From: Clostridium pasteurianum BC1 | GTDB lineage: Bacteria; Bacillota; Clostridia; Clostridiales; Clostridiaceae | Direction: 5' to 3' | DNA length: 64,000 bases | NCBI RefSeq assembly: GCF_000389635.1 | Contig: NC_021182.1 | Coordinates: 1,550,001-1,614,000 of the forward strand | In this document: piece after piece, positions 1 through 8,451 of the stretch | How the letters are laid out: each line of letters starts with the position of its first letter | Numbering within the stretch: position 1 is the first letter of the stretch | Program-made: the position numbers and the translations under genes | Notes under the pieces: model-generated | Seen by the model: only the letters and a program-made list of their open reading frames with translations | Databases searched by the model: none | Told to the model about the DNA's origin: nothing

Positions 1-114
1 TATAGCTCTTAATAAATGGCTCTAAATGTAAAAAATTATTAATCATATTGAGCTTAAAATACGATATCCAATTATAATTTAGGACTTAAATTAAAGAGCA
101 AGTTAGCTCGGATT

Positions 115-455
115 TTTCTAATAGTACGAAGAAATATCAAATAAAACAAGTATCACTTTATTTAAATTGAAAGCTAGCTTATTCAACCAATAAGCTTATT
201 GAAACTTTCCCACACTTTTCCCACAAAAGTTTCAGATAGCTATAGTTTTGATTAGAAAGTATAAGTAAGGAAATGTAGTAATATCAACATTTATAGGAAA
301 GTGCAGAAAAATAAAAAGCTATTAAAACAAATCTGAAGGTCGGGAGTTCGAGTCCCCCTGGGTGCACCAAAAGCCTTGATACAAGCCAATTTGCAGAAAT
401 GTGAATTTGCTTGTATTCTTATTTTCCCACAAAAGTTATAGATAGATATAAAAAA
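115..455. repeat. Intergenic repeat copy A with tRNA 3'-half
   Basis: A member of the window's dispersed repeat. The left part holds TTTCCCACACTTTTCCCAC. The middle holds a tRNA 3' half at 332-369, from the anticodon arm through T-loop TTCGAGT to the acceptor end GGGTGCACCA. The right part repeats TTTTCCCACAAAAGTTATAG. No tRNA 5' half precedes it, so this is not a functional tRNA gene. The left edge (AGTACGAAGAAAT) is shared with copy B and with about 23270. It lies downstream of bioC, with no gene of its own. Positions 1-114 hold nothing I recognise. Confidence 0.8.
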
Positions 456-591
456 CTATACAAATAAATCATTTAATTTTTTGTGTTTTTCTTTAAAGTA
501 TGTTCTTTATCTTAATTTTGCTTGAATTGGATATTTACTTGTAGGCCTATTTATGTATCATGGATAAGATTAGATTAATTCTTTTTACACA

Positions 592-1428
592 TTATTTTAC
601 ACTCTCTTTTATCATTTTATAAAATAAGCAATGGTAAGTAGCTTTCACTCTATTATTTTCTCTGAAATTTTTATTATAAAGATTAATTACTTTTCTCATA
701 AAAGCTGGTGAAGTACATCTGCCATCTTTATTACTATTATTGGCACCAATTTTCTTAATGGAATAAAAAAAATCTCTACAATCATTAAAATACTCATATT
801 CAAATAGTTCTTTGCTTTCTACTAAAATTTCATTATTGCTATTTTTATTTCTTATAGTATTTTTACACATTGTATGCAATTCATTTAAACTATGAAAAGA
901 CTGTCCGGAATATATGGGCTCTTTTATGGACATTGTTTGTTTTGCTTTTTCAAAACATTCATTTAATTCATTAAAGGTATAACGGCCAAATGTAGAAAAG
1001 CAAAGTATACCGTTTTTATTTAATGAGTTATATAATTTCCTTAGTGTTAGTGGCATATGATTAAACCATTGAAATGTGGCATTCGAAATAATAATATCAT
1101 AAGTAGTATTAATGTCTATCTCTTCTATATCTCCACAAATAAAATCTATAGAGTCATTTTTAAATTTAGACTTTATTTCAGCAATCATTCCAGGTGCAAT
1201 ATCAACAGCAGTTATATGTGCAAGAGGGAAAAGATCTACTAATGCAGTAGTTAGATATCCTGTCCCACAACCAATTTCTAAAATATTTTTAATTTTAAGG
1301 TTATCTTTATTACTCTGCAGCATAAAATCTATTAAAATATCTCTCATATTTTTTTGTACATGAGTATATTGATTATAATTTGAAGCATTTTTACTAAAAT
1401 GAAGTTTTACTTGTTGTTTATCAATCAT
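592..1428 (-). CDS. bioC: BioC malonyl-ACP O-methyltransferase
   Basis: A SAM-dependent methyltransferase that methylates malonyl-ACP so the fatty-acid machinery can extend it to pimeloyl-ACP, the first dedicated step of biotin synthesis. The 278-residue protein is of normal BioC length. SAM-binding motif I is visible as LEIGCGTGYLT near residue 50, and the FQWFNHM stretch after motif post-II is typical of BioC. It is the last gene of the minus-strand bioF-bioH-bioC run, about 130 bp after bioH. Family and context agree. The exact methyl-acceptor specificity is inferred from the operon. Confidence 0.9.
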   Translation of the reverse strand: MIDKQQVKLHFSKNASNYNQYTHVQKNMRDILIDFMLQSNKDNLKIKNILEIGCGTGYLTTALVDLFPLAHITAVDIAPGMIAEIKSKFKNDSIDFICGDIEEIDINTTYDIIISNATFQWFNHMPLTLRKLYNSLNKNGILCFSTFGRYTFNELNECFEKAKQTMSIKEPIYSGQSFHSLNELHTMCKNTIRNKNSNNEILVESKELFEYEYFNDCRDFFYSIKKIGANNSNKDGRCTSPAFMRKVINLYNKNFRENNRVKATYHCLFYKMIKESVK

Positions 1429-1558
1429 ATATATTTACCTTCCTTTATTCCCTTAGAAAATTAACATTACTTTTGATTTATACTACAGTTCTTACTTGTT
1501 AAAGTGAAAGAGTTATAATACCTACAGTTTGTATAAAAAAGACATTTGTGACGATTAG

Positions 1559-2293
1559 TTATAGGATAAATTCACATATAGCATTGTAACAATCACTAGC
1601 ATTTGTAAAGAATGGAATATGTCCTGCCTGTTTTATTATTTTTATATGGCAATGACTTACCATGTTTTTTATATATACGGCAGATTCTAAAGGACATATA
1701 CTATCTTCTTCACCATGAATTATTAATAAAGGTATATTTATGTCTACTAATCTATTTCTTAAATCTTTTTCTATTAAATAATCTAGTCCTAATATTAAAG
1801 AGTTTATGGATTGATCTTCAATGCTATCTTTTATAATCCGTAGAAATTGAATATCATATTTCTTTTGCTTTTCTACTTTTGAAAACATAGCACTATTAAA
1901 ATTAAGTAATGTTTCTTTAGGATTTCTATTAAGCTGAAACTTCATTCTTTCTACAATTCTTTTATTCCAACCTATATTGTATTCATCTTCTTTATGTTGA
2001 ACAAAACAGCTTGTACCTCCAATTAGAATTACGTTATTAATATTCCAAGAAGCATCCAGTGCGATCTCTTGAGCGACCAATGATCCTAATGACCATCCTA
2101 ATAAAGAAAAATAGGTAAGTTGTTTTTGTTCTATAACTTTTATTATCCTTTGTTTAAATTCATCTATTGAATGAATGTTATCCCATTCAATAGATATTAA
2201 TTGAAAATTCATTGATAAAAACTCATTGATTTTTTCAAAAACAGAACTTTTCATTCCCCAACCAGGCAGCATAATTAAATATGGCTTATTCAT
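1559..2293 (-). CDS. bioH: BioH-type pimeloyl-ACP methyl ester esterase
   Basis: An alpha/beta hydrolase expected to remove the methyl group added by BioC and release pimeloyl-ACP for BioF. Seen: PGWGMKSSVF near the N-terminus (oxyanion region), the nucleophile elbow GWSLGS near residue 80, an Asp-containing IHGEEDSICP and a final GHIPFF histidine. Together these complete a Ser-Asp-His triad. I place the start at ATG 2293, because GGAGG of the bioF end lies just upstream; an in-frame TTG at 2305 is less likely. It sits between bioF and bioC with almost no gap, so the three are probably co-transcribed. Other carboxylesterases look similar, so the BioH role rests on context. Confidence 0.8.
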   Translation of the reverse strand: MNKPYLIMLPGWGMKSSVFEKINEFLSMNFQLISIEWDNIHSIDEFKQRIIKVIEQKQLTYFSLLGWSLGSLVAQEIALDASWNINNVILIGGTSCFVQHKEDEYNIGWNKRIVERMKFQLNRNPKETLLNFNSAMFSKVEKQKKYDIQFLRIIKDSIEDQSINSLILGLDYLIEKDLRNRLVDINIPLLIIHGEEDSICPLESAVYIKNMVSHCHIKIIKQAGHIPFFTNASDCYNAICEFIL

Positions 2294-2294
2294 A

Positions 2295-3464
2295 TTAACC
2301 TCCAATAATATTTAATTTTTTCCCAATAAATTTCATTTTTATTAATACTTCTTCTAAATCTTGCTTTGTATGGGTTGCCATCAAAGAGAGTCTTAAACGG
2401 CTTGTACCTTTAGGCACAGAAGGGGGACGAATAGCTGGTATATATATACCTTCATTTAATAAGCTTTTACTAAATTCAACAGCTTTATCTGCTTCACCAA
2501 TCATAATAGGAATAATGGGAGTTTCTGTTTTCATTACATCAAAGCCTGCTGTTTTAAGTTCATTTTGAAACCAGCTAGACATTTTTAATAAATTAACTCT
2601 TCTTCCCTCATCTTTTTCAATAATTTCTAATGCTTTGATAGAAACAGCGATAGTACTAGGCGATAAAGCTGTAGAATAGATAAAGCTTCTGGCGCAGTTT
2701 TTTAAGTAATTAATTAAATCTTTTTTACCAGCTACATATCCTCCTTCCGAAGCAACAGCTTTACTTAATGTTCCCACCATAATATCAATTTTATTATGTA
2801 ATTGAAAATAGGAAGATGTACCAGATCCATTTTTACCTAAAACACCTGTAGCATGAGCATCATCTACCATTGTCATTATACTGTGTTCTTTTGCAATTTT
2901 TACAATGTCTGGCAATGGAGCTATATCTCCATCCATACTAAATACACCATCTGTTACAATTAAATTGTTACTTCCTTTATACTTATTTATTTTGTTTAGT
3001 AAATCGTTCATATCGCAATGCTTGTATCTAATAAGTTTTGAACCGCTTAAACGGCATCCGTCAATAATACTTGCATGATTTAATCTATCACCAAAAATTA
3101 CCCAGCTTTTATTACATAAGGCCGTAATAATACCTACATTAGCCATATATCCTGTATTAAAAATTAAACTTGCTTCAGCACCTTTAAAAAATGCTATTTT
3201 TTCCTCCAAAGCTTTATGTATATCGAAACTTCCTGTAGTTAACCTAGAGCCACCCGAACCAACACCATATAAATTGATTGCATTAATGGCAGCTTTTTTT
3301 AACCTAAAATCATCACAAAGACCTAAATAGTTATTTGAACCTAAAAGTATGAAATCTTTTCCTTCAATTTTAACCCTAGGGGATTGTGATGTTTCAATGT
3401 ATCTAAGTTCTCTATATAATCCTTTTTCTTTGATTTTTCTAAGTTTTTCTGTTATATAGTTCAT
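2295..3464 (-). CDS. bioF: BioF 8-amino-7-oxononanoate synthase
   Basis: A PLP enzyme that condenses pimeloyl-ACP with L-alanine to give 8-amino-7-oxononanoate. The 389 residues match family length. Seen: GSNNYLGL near residue 42, GSGGSRLTTG substrate loop, NHASIIDG, VDDAHATGVLG (PLP Asp-x-His) and the Schiff-base lysine in GTLSKAVASEGG. It is the first gene of the minus-strand operon; bioH begins just past its stop. The operon promoter and BirA site lie about 90 bp upstream, so biotin repression is expected. Confidence 0.95.
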   Translation of the reverse strand: MNYITEKLRKIKEKGLYRELRYIETSQSPRVKIEGKDFILLGSNNYLGLCDDFRLKKAAINAINLYGVGSGGSRLTTGSFDIHKALEEKIAFFKGAEASLIFNTGYMANVGIITALCNKSWVIFGDRLNHASIIDGCRLSGSKLIRYKHCDMNDLLNKINKYKGSNNLIVTDGVFSMDGDIAPLPDIVKIAKEHSIMTMVDDAHATGVLGKNGSGTSSYFQLHNKIDIMVGTLSKAVASEGGYVAGKKDLINYLKNCARSFIYSTALSPSTIAVSIKALEIIEKDEGRRVNLLKMSSWFQNELKTAGFDVMKTETPIIPIMIGEADKAVEFSKSLLNEGIYIPAIRPPSVPKGTSRLRLSLMATHTKQDLEEVLIKMKFIGKKLNIIGG

Positions 3465-3528
3465 AATTTAATTCTCCTACAAATCAAATACATAATTTAT
3501 TAAATCTTTTTATGATATCTATTTTATA

Positions 3529-3583
3529 AAGATAAACTAATATTAAAGAATTGTCAACCGGTAAATGATTATTAGTTAACAAA
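3529..3583 (-). promoter_or_regulatory. bioF promoter overlapped by BirA operator
   Basis: The inverted half-sites TTGTCAAC (3551-3558) and GTTAACAA (3575-3582) are separated by 16 bp, the form of a Gram-positive BirA operator. On the minus strand, TTGACA (3557-3552) is a -35 box inside one half-site. TATCTT (3534-3529) is a -10 box after a 17-bp spacer. BirA-biotinyl-AMP binding here would block RNA polymerase. The half-sites and spacing are seen; regulation is inferred from the known BirA system. No birA gene is in the window. Confidence 0.85.
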
Positions 3584-3587
3584 TAAA

Positions 3588-3899
3588 AAGTACGAAGAAA
3601 TGAAAGGTGATTTTAAATAAAGATTTAATCATATATTATTTTTAAGCATAACTCTATTTAAATTAAAAGTTGACTTATCTAATCAATGGCTAATCTAAAT
3701 TTTCCCACACTTTTCCCACAAAAGTTATAGATACATTTAGTTTCTTTTAGAAGAGAATAGTTGATAAATTTAGTAAGATCAATAGTTATAGCGAATTTTA
3801 GAAATATATAATTTGATAGTAAATTTTCTATTGTTATAATTTAACGCTTAATCAATTATATGGTATTATCTAATATATAGTTAATACGGACTAGTAGGA
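3588..3899. repeat. Repeat copy B, tRNA segment deleted
   Basis: It shares the AGTACGAAGAAAT left edge with copy A and the right module with copies C, D and F (AGTAAGATCAATAGTTATAG...ATAATTTGATAGTAAA). The left TTTTCCCACAAAAGTT runs straight into the right-hand ATAGATACATTTAG, so everything between the two direct repeats, including the tRNA 3' half, is missing. The right end finishes with TAATACGGACTAGTAGG at 3882-3898, about 20 bp before a NUDIX gene. Confidence 0.75.
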
Positions 3900-3929
3900 T
3901 ATGATGAATTAAATAAAATGGAGAGATTT

Positions 3930-4334
3930 ATGAATAATTATATACTTAAACTAAGAAAAATAGTCGGTCAAAGGCCACTTATACAATGTGGAGCATGTAT
4001 AATTATAAATGATAACAACAAAATTATATTTCAATTAAGAACTGACAATAAAAAATGGGGTTTACCTGGTGGATCAATAGAATTAGGGGAAAAAGTTGAA
4101 GAAACTGCTATTAGGGAAGTGAAAGAAGAAACAGGTTTGTTAATAAGTTTAAAAGATTTAAAATTATTTGGCGTTTTTTCAGGTGAAAGACAGCACTATG
4201 TATATCCTAATAGAGATGAAGTATATAATGTTGTCACTGTATTTACAACAAGCGTATATAGTGGTCAATTATGTATGGATAATAAAGAAAGTATGTTTTT
4301 ACAATTCTTTGCACTTGATAAACTACCAATTTAA
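3930..4334 (+). CDS. NUDIX hydrolase, C-terminus cut by a nonsense codon
   Basis: A small NUDIX pyrophosphohydrolase. The box GGSIELGEKVEETAIREV followed by KEETGL is complete, with the metal-binding REVKEE glutamates, so catalysis may be retained. The start is taken at ATG 3930, with GGAGAG upstream; ATG 3918 is the alternative. The stop TAA (4332-4334) looks premature. The same frame continues for about 20 sensible residues (INPPDIEVVEKYIKF) to TGA at 4392-4394, which matches how such proteins usually end. The gene follows the right end of repeat copy B. The substrate is unknown. Confidence 0.7.
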   Translation: MNNYILKLRKIVGQRPLIQCGACIIINDNNKIIFQLRTDNKKWGLPGGSIELGEKVEETAIREVKEETGLLISLKDLKLFGVFSGERQHYVYPNRDEVYNVVTVFTTSVYSGQLCMDNKESMFLQFFALDKLPI

Positions 4335-4400
4335 ATAAATCCACCAGATATAGAAGTTGTAGAGAAATATATTAAATTCATAAGTAATAAATGAGGATTA

Positions 4401-4849
4401 ATTATAATTACACAGGGTGCATTTACTATAATGCTTAATGAAAATAAAGATAGAATTTTACTTGTTAAAAGAGAAGATATTCCAGCTTGGGATTTACTGG
4501 GTGGTAGATTAAATGATGATGAAAATCCAACTCAGTGTGCCGTAAGAGAAGTTATTGAGGAAACAGGTTATATAATAAATATCTATAAAAAAATAGGTGA
4601 ATATCATAGAATACAATTTAATGATATCCAACATATATTTTTAGGAAGTATTACTGGTGGAAAAGAAATTAAAACTGGAGATGAAATAAGTAAAATAAAT
4701 TGGTTTAAATTAAATAGATTACCTTTTTTATGATTCCACATAGAAAAGAACAAATTAAGGATTATGTAAGTGGTAAATATAATTTAATAAGAACATTACA
4801 GGATTCTAATTTTATTATTAAAATTACAAAGATCATAAAAAAACAATAA
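4401..4849 (+). pseudogene. Second NUDIX hydrolase, broken start and frameshift
   Basis: The NUDIX box GGRLNDDENPTQCAVREV with IEETGY is intact, but both ends are damaged. The expected N-terminus (IIITQGAFTI) reads back to ATT at 4401 with no ATG; the first ATG, 4431, would omit the first beta strand. At about 4726 a run of six T ends the frame at LPFL. With seven T the protein would continue as FMIPHRKEQIKDYVSGKY and end at 4849. It lies 66 bp after the first NUDIX gene and differs from it, so this is not a simple tandem duplicate. A sequencing error in the T run is possible. Confidence 0.65.
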
Positions 4850-4940
4850 TTTTCATAACTTTTATAGTAAATTAAAGGTTTATTTTATCCAATTTATTGA
4901 AGTCACTTTTCACTTCATGACACGTTTGCTGGTATTGGGC

Positions 4941-5114
4941 CTAAAAGTCTGTTCTTACTTTAATCAAATGAATATGATGTCCATTTTCTAATTCAAAATT
5001 TTGACTAGAAACTTCGGCGAATCTATGATTATGAGGATCTGTGGTTAATTCAGCTAACATAGTGCTTACTAAGAATTCATGATCATGGGTTTGTTTTTTC
5101 TTACTTTTAGACAT
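4941..5114 (-). CDS. YmaF-like small protein, probably shortened
   Basis: A His-rich protein of 57 residues: HDHEFLVST, DPHNHRF and NGHHIHLIKVRTDF. The pattern matches the N-terminal part of YmaF-family proteins, whose function is unknown. I chose ATG 5114, with GAGGTG about 8 bp upstream. The protein is shorter than the family's usual length. The stop after RTDF falls at a short dispersed motif (GACACGTTTGCTGGTATT, 4920-4937) also found near 13170, so the 3' end may have been replaced. Expression is uncertain. Confidence 0.5.
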   Translation of the reverse strand: MSKSKKKQTHDHEFLVSTMLAELTTDPHNHRFAEVSSQNFELENGHHIHLIKVRTDF

Positions 5115-5269
5115 AAACTTCACCTCATATTATTTGAGGTACTACATAATATGAAGGCGAATTTATTGTGATACTTATAACTAATAAATTTTCAAAATAT
5201 ATAAAGAAAACAACATATGAGATGCTTGCATTTGTTAAAATCATTGCTTGATTCAGCTAAAATTTTACA

Positions 5270-5336
5270 TTGACAAAATCTAGATACTATTGTAATTTTA
5301 TATTGTTAACTTATATTAAAAATATGGTTGACAATA
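5270..5336 (+). promoter_or_regulatory. bioY promoter with BirA operator
   Basis: TTGACA at 5270-5275 and TAATTT at 5293-5298, with a 17-bp spacer, form a good promoter. Directly downstream, ATTGTTAAC (5302-5310) and GTTGACAAT (5327-5335) form an inverted repeat with a 16-bp spacer, the same architecture as the bioF site. The operator covers the expected transcription start. BirA control of bioYDA is inferred. Confidence 0.85.
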
Positions 5337-5358
5337 TAAAATTTAGGAGGTTATGAAA

Positions 5359-5913
5359 TTGAAAGTACGTGAAATTATTATGGTATCAATATTTGCCGCT
5401 TTAACTGCTATAGGAGCATTTATAAAAATACCAATACCCTATGTTCCCTTTACACTTCAATTTTTATTTTGTGCCATAGCGGGAATAATACTTGGACCTA
5501 AACTGGGGGCACTATCTCAGATTTTATATGTAATTATTGGACTTATAGGTGTTCCAGTTTTTACTGAAGGAGGGGGATTGTACTACATATTTAAACCTAC
5601 TTTTGGATATTTAATAGGTTTTATAGTTGCTGCGTATGTAATAGGAAAGTTAACAAGTATAATTAAAAAAATCAATTTTATAAAGGTATTATTATGCGTA
5701 TTAAGTGGACTATTTTTTGTATATTTATTTGGAGTTATACACTTATACATAATTTATAATTTGTATATGGGTAACATAAAAACCATTAAATGGGCTATAT
5801 TTTATGGTTTTGTTATCTGTGTAGGAGGAGATCTCTTGGTCAGCATGGCGGCATCCGCAGTATCACTAAAATTAAAGCGGGTAGTAAAATTTGGACAAGA
5901 ATTCAAATATTAA
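5359..5913 (+). CDS. bioY: BioY biotin transporter S component
   Basis: The membrane substrate-binding subunit of an ECF-type biotin transporter. It is about 185 residues, with roughly six hydrophobic segments. Family motifs seen: LTAIGAFIKIPIP, VPFTLQFLFCAIAGIILG and GLIGVPVFTEGGG, followed by FGYLIGF. AGGAGG at 5345-5350 is only 2 bp from ATG 5353 but 8 bp from TTG 5359, so I favour the TTG. No ECF energizing module (EcfA/A'/T) is encoded nearby, so it presumably shares a module from elsewhere. It is first in the bioY-bioD-bioA operon behind a BirA operator. Confidence 0.92.
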   Translation: MKVREIIMVSIFAALTAIGAFIKIPIPYVPFTLQFLFCAIAGIILGPKLGALSQILYVIIGLIGVPVFTEGGGLYYIFKPTFGYLIGFIVAAYVIGKLTSIIKKINFIKVLLCVLSGLFFVYLFGVIHLYIIYNLYMGNIKTIKWAIFYGFVICVGGDLLVSMAASAVSLKLKRVVKFGQEFKY

Positions 5914-5928
5914 TGGAGGAATGAGGAA

Positions 5929-6648
5929 ATGAGTAAAAGTATATATGTGGTAGGAACGGATACAGATATAGGTAAAACTTTAGTTACAGGTGCACTAGTA
6001 TATCTCTTACGCAAAAGTGGATACAATACATGTTATTATAAAGCAGCACTAAGTGGAGCTGAAGTGGAGGGTGAAACTTTAATTCCAGCAGATACAAAGT
6101 TTGTATGTGACATCAGTGGTATTAATGAGAAATATGAAGATTTAACAGGTTATATTTATAAAACAGCAGTATCACCTTTTTTAGCTTCAAAGATTGAAAA
6201 TAATCCCATTGATATAAATGTAGTGAAAGATAAATATAAAAAATTAAAAAGTAAGTATGATTATATAATATGTGAAGGCAGTGGGGGAATAATTTGTCCC
6301 ATTAGTTGTGTAGGAAACAAAATATATAACCTAGATGATTTGATAAAGACAATGGATATGGATGTAATTTTGGTTGCAAGTGCAGAACTAGGAACTATAA
6401 ACCATACTGTTTTAACTGTTAAATACTTAGAAAGTGTGGGTATAAAAATAAAAGGCATAATAATTAATAAATATGAAGATACACAATTATGTAATGACAA
6501 TATTTATATGATAAGAACCATGGCAGGTATTCCTGTATTGGGAGTTATGCCTCTCATTGATGGAAATGGTGATAAATTACAAGAAAAAGTAAAAAAATTA
6601 TCAGAAGAAGTATTTAATACAAAAGAAATAATTAATTGTATGAGGTAA
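5929..6648 (+). CDS. bioD: BioD dethiobiotin synthetase
   Basis: An ATP-dependent carboxylase that closes the ureido ring of 7,8-diaminopelargonate to give dethiobiotin. The 239 residues match the family. Seen: the P-loop VGTDTDIGKTLVTGAL at the N-terminus, the substrate-binding KAALSGAEVEG, and EGSGGIICPI near residue 120. GGAGG precedes the ATG. It starts 15 bp after bioY and ends just before bioA, so it is clearly in the operon. Confidence 0.95.
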   Translation: MSKSIYVVGTDTDIGKTLVTGALVYLLRKSGYNTCYYKAALSGAEVEGETLIPADTKFVCDISGINEKYEDLTGYIYKTAVSPFLASKIENNPIDINVVKDKYKKLKSKYDYIICEGSGGIICPISCVGNKIYNLDDLIKTMDMDVILVASAELGTINHTVLTVKYLESVGIKIKGIIINKYEDTQLCNDNIYMIRTMAGIPVLGVMPLIDGNGDKLQEKVKKLSEEVFNTKEIINCMR

Positions 6649-6664
6649 TATGGAGGTAAAAGAT

Positions 6665-8011
6665 ATGAATGAATTTCAGAAAAAAGATTTAAAATACATA
6701 TGGCATCCCTGTTCTCAAATGAAAGATTATGAGGAATTACCTCCAATAGTAATAGAGAGAGGAAAAGGATGCTATTTATATGATGTAGAGGGTAAATCTT
6801 ACTTGGATTGCATAAGTTCATGGTGGACAAACATTTTTGGACACAGTAATCCTAGGATAAATAAAGCTATTGAAAAACAATTAAATGAAATTGAACACGT
6901 TATTTTTGCTCACTTTTCAAATAAGCCTGCCATTGAATTGTCCGAAAAGTTAACTGATGTTGCACCAGAGGGATTAAAAAAAGTATTCTTTTCAGACAAT
7001 GGATCATCTGCGGTGGAGATAGCCTTAAAAATGAGTTTTCAGTATCATCAGCAAACAGGGAAAAGTAAAAAGGTAAGATTTGCAGCTTTAACGGATGCTT
7101 ATCATGGAGAAACCATAGGAGCCTTATCTGTAGGGGAGTTAGATCTTTATAGTAAGATATATAAACCATTACTTTTGGATACTGTAAGGGTTGAAGGACC
7201 TGACTGCTACAGATGTAAATATGGAAAAGAAAGATCCAGCTGCAGTGCAGAGTGCTTTGAGCATATGGAAAAAGCATTAGAGCAGTATCATGAAGAGTTA
7301 AGTGCTATAATTGTTGAGCCTATGATACAAGGCGCAGCGGGTATGAAAATATATTGTTCTGTATATTTAAAAAAATTGAGGAAAGCCTGTGATTTTTATG
7401 ATATCCATTTGATTGCAGATGAAATAGCAGTTGGTTTTGGGAGGACTGGAAAGATGTTTGCCTGCAATCATGCTGATATAAGTCCGGATATAATGTGTTT
7501 GTCTAAGGGTATCAGTGCTGGGTATATGCCTATGTCTGTAGTTATGACCACTGAAAAGATATATAATGCCTTTTATGATGACTTTTCCACATTGAAAGCT
7601 TTTATACATAGCCATACCTATGCTGGTAATGCCATGGCCTGTGCAGTGGCCTGTGAAAGTCTTAATATTTTTAAAGAAGAAAATGTAATTGAGAATAATG
7701 AAGTAAAGTCTAAGATTATTAAGAATTTAGTAACTGAAAAAGCAGATAAAAATCCATTTGTAGGGGATGTACGCCAGCTTGGAATGATTACGGCATTAGA
7801 GCTTGTTAAAAACAAAAAAACAAAAGAAAGATTTAATTGGAAGCAACGTACAGGCTATGAGATATATAAAATAGCTTTAAAAAATGGACTGCTTTTAAGA
7901 CCTATTGGGGATGTATTATACTTTATGCCTCCTTATGTAATCAATGAAGAGGATATAGAATACATGGTGGGCAAGTGCTTTCACAGCATTGATGAATATT
8001 TTCATAATTAG
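6665..8011 (+). CDS. bioA: BioA adenosylmethionine-8-amino-7-oxononanoate aminotransferase
   Basis: A class-III PLP aminotransferase that converts 8-amino-7-oxononanoate to 7,8-diaminopelargonate, usually with S-adenosylmethionine as amino donor. Seen: IWHPCSQMKDYE near the start, CISSWWTNIFGH, the PLP-binding DEIAVGFGRTG, the catalytic lysine in CLSKGISAGYMP and HSHTYAGNAMAC. The start is taken at ATG 6665, 7 bp after GGAGGT; ATG 6650 would overlap that ribosome site. It is the last gene of the operon. bioB, needed for the final step, is not in this window. Confidence 0.95.
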   Translation: MNEFQKKDLKYIWHPCSQMKDYEELPPIVIERGKGCYLYDVEGKSYLDCISSWWTNIFGHSNPRINKAIEKQLNEIEHVIFAHFSNKPAIELSEKLTDVAPEGLKKVFFSDNGSSAVEIALKMSFQYHQQTGKSKKVRFAALTDAYHGETIGALSVGELDLYSKIYKPLLLDTVRVEGPDCYRCKYGKERSSCSAECFEHMEKALEQYHEELSAIIVEPMIQGAAGMKIYCSVYLKKLRKACDFYDIHLIADEIAVGFGRTGKMFACNHADISPDIMCLSKGISAGYMPMSVVMTTEKIYNAFYDDFSTLKAFIHSHTYAGNAMACAVACESLNIFKEENVIENNEVKSKIIKNLVTEKADKNPFVGDVRQLGMITALELVKNKKTKERFNWKQRTGYEIYKIALKNGLLLRPIGDVLYFMPPYVINEEDIEYMVGKCFHSIDEYFHN

Positions 8012-8120
8012 TTAGAATGTTTACTCTAGGGTAATTGTAATTACCAATTAAATGTAAAAATCCTTTTTAAGATTGGAGCACTCGTAATTGTGGGATATTA
8101 TGAAGAAATCTACATTATAC

Positions 8121-8300
8121 AAGTAGGGTGGACGCCAAGATAAGTGTAAAAATCGGCAATTTGATGGTATTTTTTAACATCATCTATAGTTTTGTTAGTT
8201 GATTAATTTGATTCATATTCTTTAACTCTTCTATAAAAAGTATTACTTTTCATAGAAGGGATATCGCCAACATTTCTCTGAATCACACCAATAGGGGTGG
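8121..8300 (-). pseudogene. Serine recombinase C-terminal remnant in a repeated segment
   Basis: On the minus strand the codons just above the stop at 8203-8205 read GVIQRNVGDIPSMKS then NTFYRRVKEYESN. This is the helix-turn-helix tail of resolvase-type recombinases; the intact recombinase at 36403 ends with a related STFYKLVKQYE. The flanking GGGTGGACGCC-AGATAAGTG block is shared with 13186-13303. Only the tail survives, so this is scar tissue between bioA and the alcohol dehydrogenase gene. Confidence 0.55.
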
Positions 8301-8305
8301 AGGGG

Positions 8306-8436
8306 CATAGCCATCAAGCTAAGAGAATCCTAAAAAATAAACCCCCTTTATAAAAAACTGAATTTTTTATTATTGTACTATTTTTTATAAATGGGGGCGA
8401 ATTTTTTATATTTTTATTTTTAGCTTGATGGCTATG
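8306..8436. terminator. Long imperfect hairpin between bioA and adh
   Basis: CATAGCCATCAAGCTA (8306-8321) pairs with TAGCTTGATGGCTATG (8421-8436). An inner stem around ACCCCC/GGGGG, with flanking A and T runs, pairs as well. The whole covers about 130 bp between the convergent bioA and adh genes. The inner part can work as a two-way terminator. The long outer arms are more than a terminator needs and may be the ends of a small inserted element. Confidence 0.6.
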
Positions 8437-8451
8437 TTGCCGTACCCCATA

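Noticed and set aside
190-240. Integrase C-terminal tail encoded in the left repeat module
   Set aside because: The minus strand reads TFVGKVWE-like peptides in all copies, but frames contain stops and no upstream recombinase sequence exists, so this may be chance conservation.
3882-3898. T7-like promoter
   Set aside because: TAATACGGACTAGTAGG resembles the start of a T7 promoter, but the spacing and the rest of the consensus do not match and no phage-type RNA polymerase is encoded here.
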